A DNA stretch of 6,810 nucleotides from Rhodospirillaceae bacterium CCH5-H10 (GTDB taxonomy: Bacteria; Pseudomonadota; Alphaproteobacteria; Reyranellales; Reyranellaceae), in assembly GCA_001557035.1 (NCBI GenBank), contig LSKJ01000039.1:1-6810 (forward strand), read 5' to 3'. Below, piece by piece: positions 6,461 through 6,810 of this stretch (the first letter of the stretch is position 1; every line of letters begins with the position of its first letter). The translations under genes and the position numbers were made by a program. The notes below the pieces were generated by a model that saw only the letters and a program-made list of their open reading frames with translations, was not told the DNA's origin and searched no databases.

Positions 6461-6810
6461 CCGTTCGCGCTACCGCGATAGAGATCGCTCTCGCGATAGC
6501 GCGCCAGGAAGTGCCGCACGATCACCCCGAGGACCGCCGCCACCGGAACGGCGATCAGCACGCCGGTGAAGCCGAACAGCGAGCCGCCGGCCAGCAGCGC
6601 GAACATGATCCAGACCGGATGGAGACCAACGCGGTCGCCGACCAGCTTGGGCGAGAGGAAATTGCCTTCCAGCATCTGGCCCACGATGAACACCGCTGCG
6701 ACCTTCACGACTCCGATCCAGTCCGGCGGGAACTGCGCCAGTGCCATGCCGAGCGCCATGACCGCGCCCACGAAGGTGCCGACGAACGGAATGAATGAGA
6801 TCGCACCGGC
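6457..6810 (-). CDS. AI-2E/PerM family transporter, C-terminal 117 residues (cut by window edge)
   Basis: The reading frame is open to the right edge, so the true start lies outside the window; an internal GTG at 6771 is not the start. The visible 117 residues hold the last membrane segments of an AI-2E exporter/PerM family protein: the AISFIPFVGTFVG motif at fragment residues 3-15, a hydrophobic helix around 33-46, the family signature GNFLSPKLVGDRVGLHP at 49-65, and a long hydrophobic stretch around 66-97 ending in a charged tail (RHFLARYRESDLYRG). Full-length members are inner-membrane proteins of about 350 residues. Substrates vary (autoinducer-2, or ions in Na+/H+ antiporter members), so the name does not establish function. 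Its TGA overlaps the hda start codon by four bases, so it heads or belongs to the same transcript. Confidence 0.93.
   Translation of the reverse strand, partial: AGAISFIPFVGTFVGAVMALGMALAQFPPDWIGVVKVAAVFIVGQMLEGNFLSPKLVGDRVGLHPVWIMFALLAGGSLFGFTGVLIAVPVAAVLGVIVRHFLARYRESDLYRGSANG

Noticed and set aside
6484..6497. ATCGC/GCGAT inverted repeat and repeated gcgata near the end of the AI-2E gene
   Set aside because: A 5-bp stem within coding sequence for an Arg/Ser/Asp-rich tail; too short to be meaningful.

Overview
The window is GC-rich, tightly packed chromosomal DNA. Gene content, gene order and protein style point to an alphaproteobacterium, possibly Rhodospirillales or Reyranella-like, though the genus is a guess. 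No mobile element, CRISPR array, rRNA or tRNA is visible. Six complete protein genes and one truncated one fill nearly all of it. All but one are on the minus strand, so the biological order runs from high to low coordinates.

Right part (6810 to 4495, minus strand): a polycistronic run begins with the C-terminal end of an AI-2E/PerM-family membrane protein cut by the window edge. Its stop overlaps the start of an Hda-type DnaA-regulating AAA+ protein by 4 bases (GTGA). A small secreted DUF2147 protein follows after 13 bases. After 15 more bases comes a short-chain dehydrogenase-like protein that lacks the usual catalytic Tyr and Lys. The short gaps and good Shine-Dalgarno sequences suggest one transcript.

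Middle (3957 to 4490, plus strand): a SixA-type histidine phosphatase is the only plus-strand gene. It converges on the dehydrogenase-like gene with 4 bases between stop codons, and is divergent from ppk across a 111-base, AT-richer promoter region. A perfect 9-bp hairpin lies inside its 3' coding end.

Left part (3845 to 94, minus strand): polyphosphate kinase (ppk1) is followed after 86 bases by a Ppx/GppA exopolyphosphatase-type gene, the make-and-break pair for inorganic polyphosphate. Two adjacent GC-rich hairpins follow ppx at the left edge.

In many alphaproteobacteria the order is AI-2E transporter, hda, ppk, ppx. Here that order is interrupted between hda and ppk by DUF2147, the SDR-like gene and the inverted sixA. 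This is mostly a housekeeping locus. The points worth a second look are the degenerate SDR, the placement of a phosphohistidine phosphatase beside a kinase that works through phosphohistidine, the interrupted gene order, and the hairpins. I see no clear new defence, mobile or RNA-based system.
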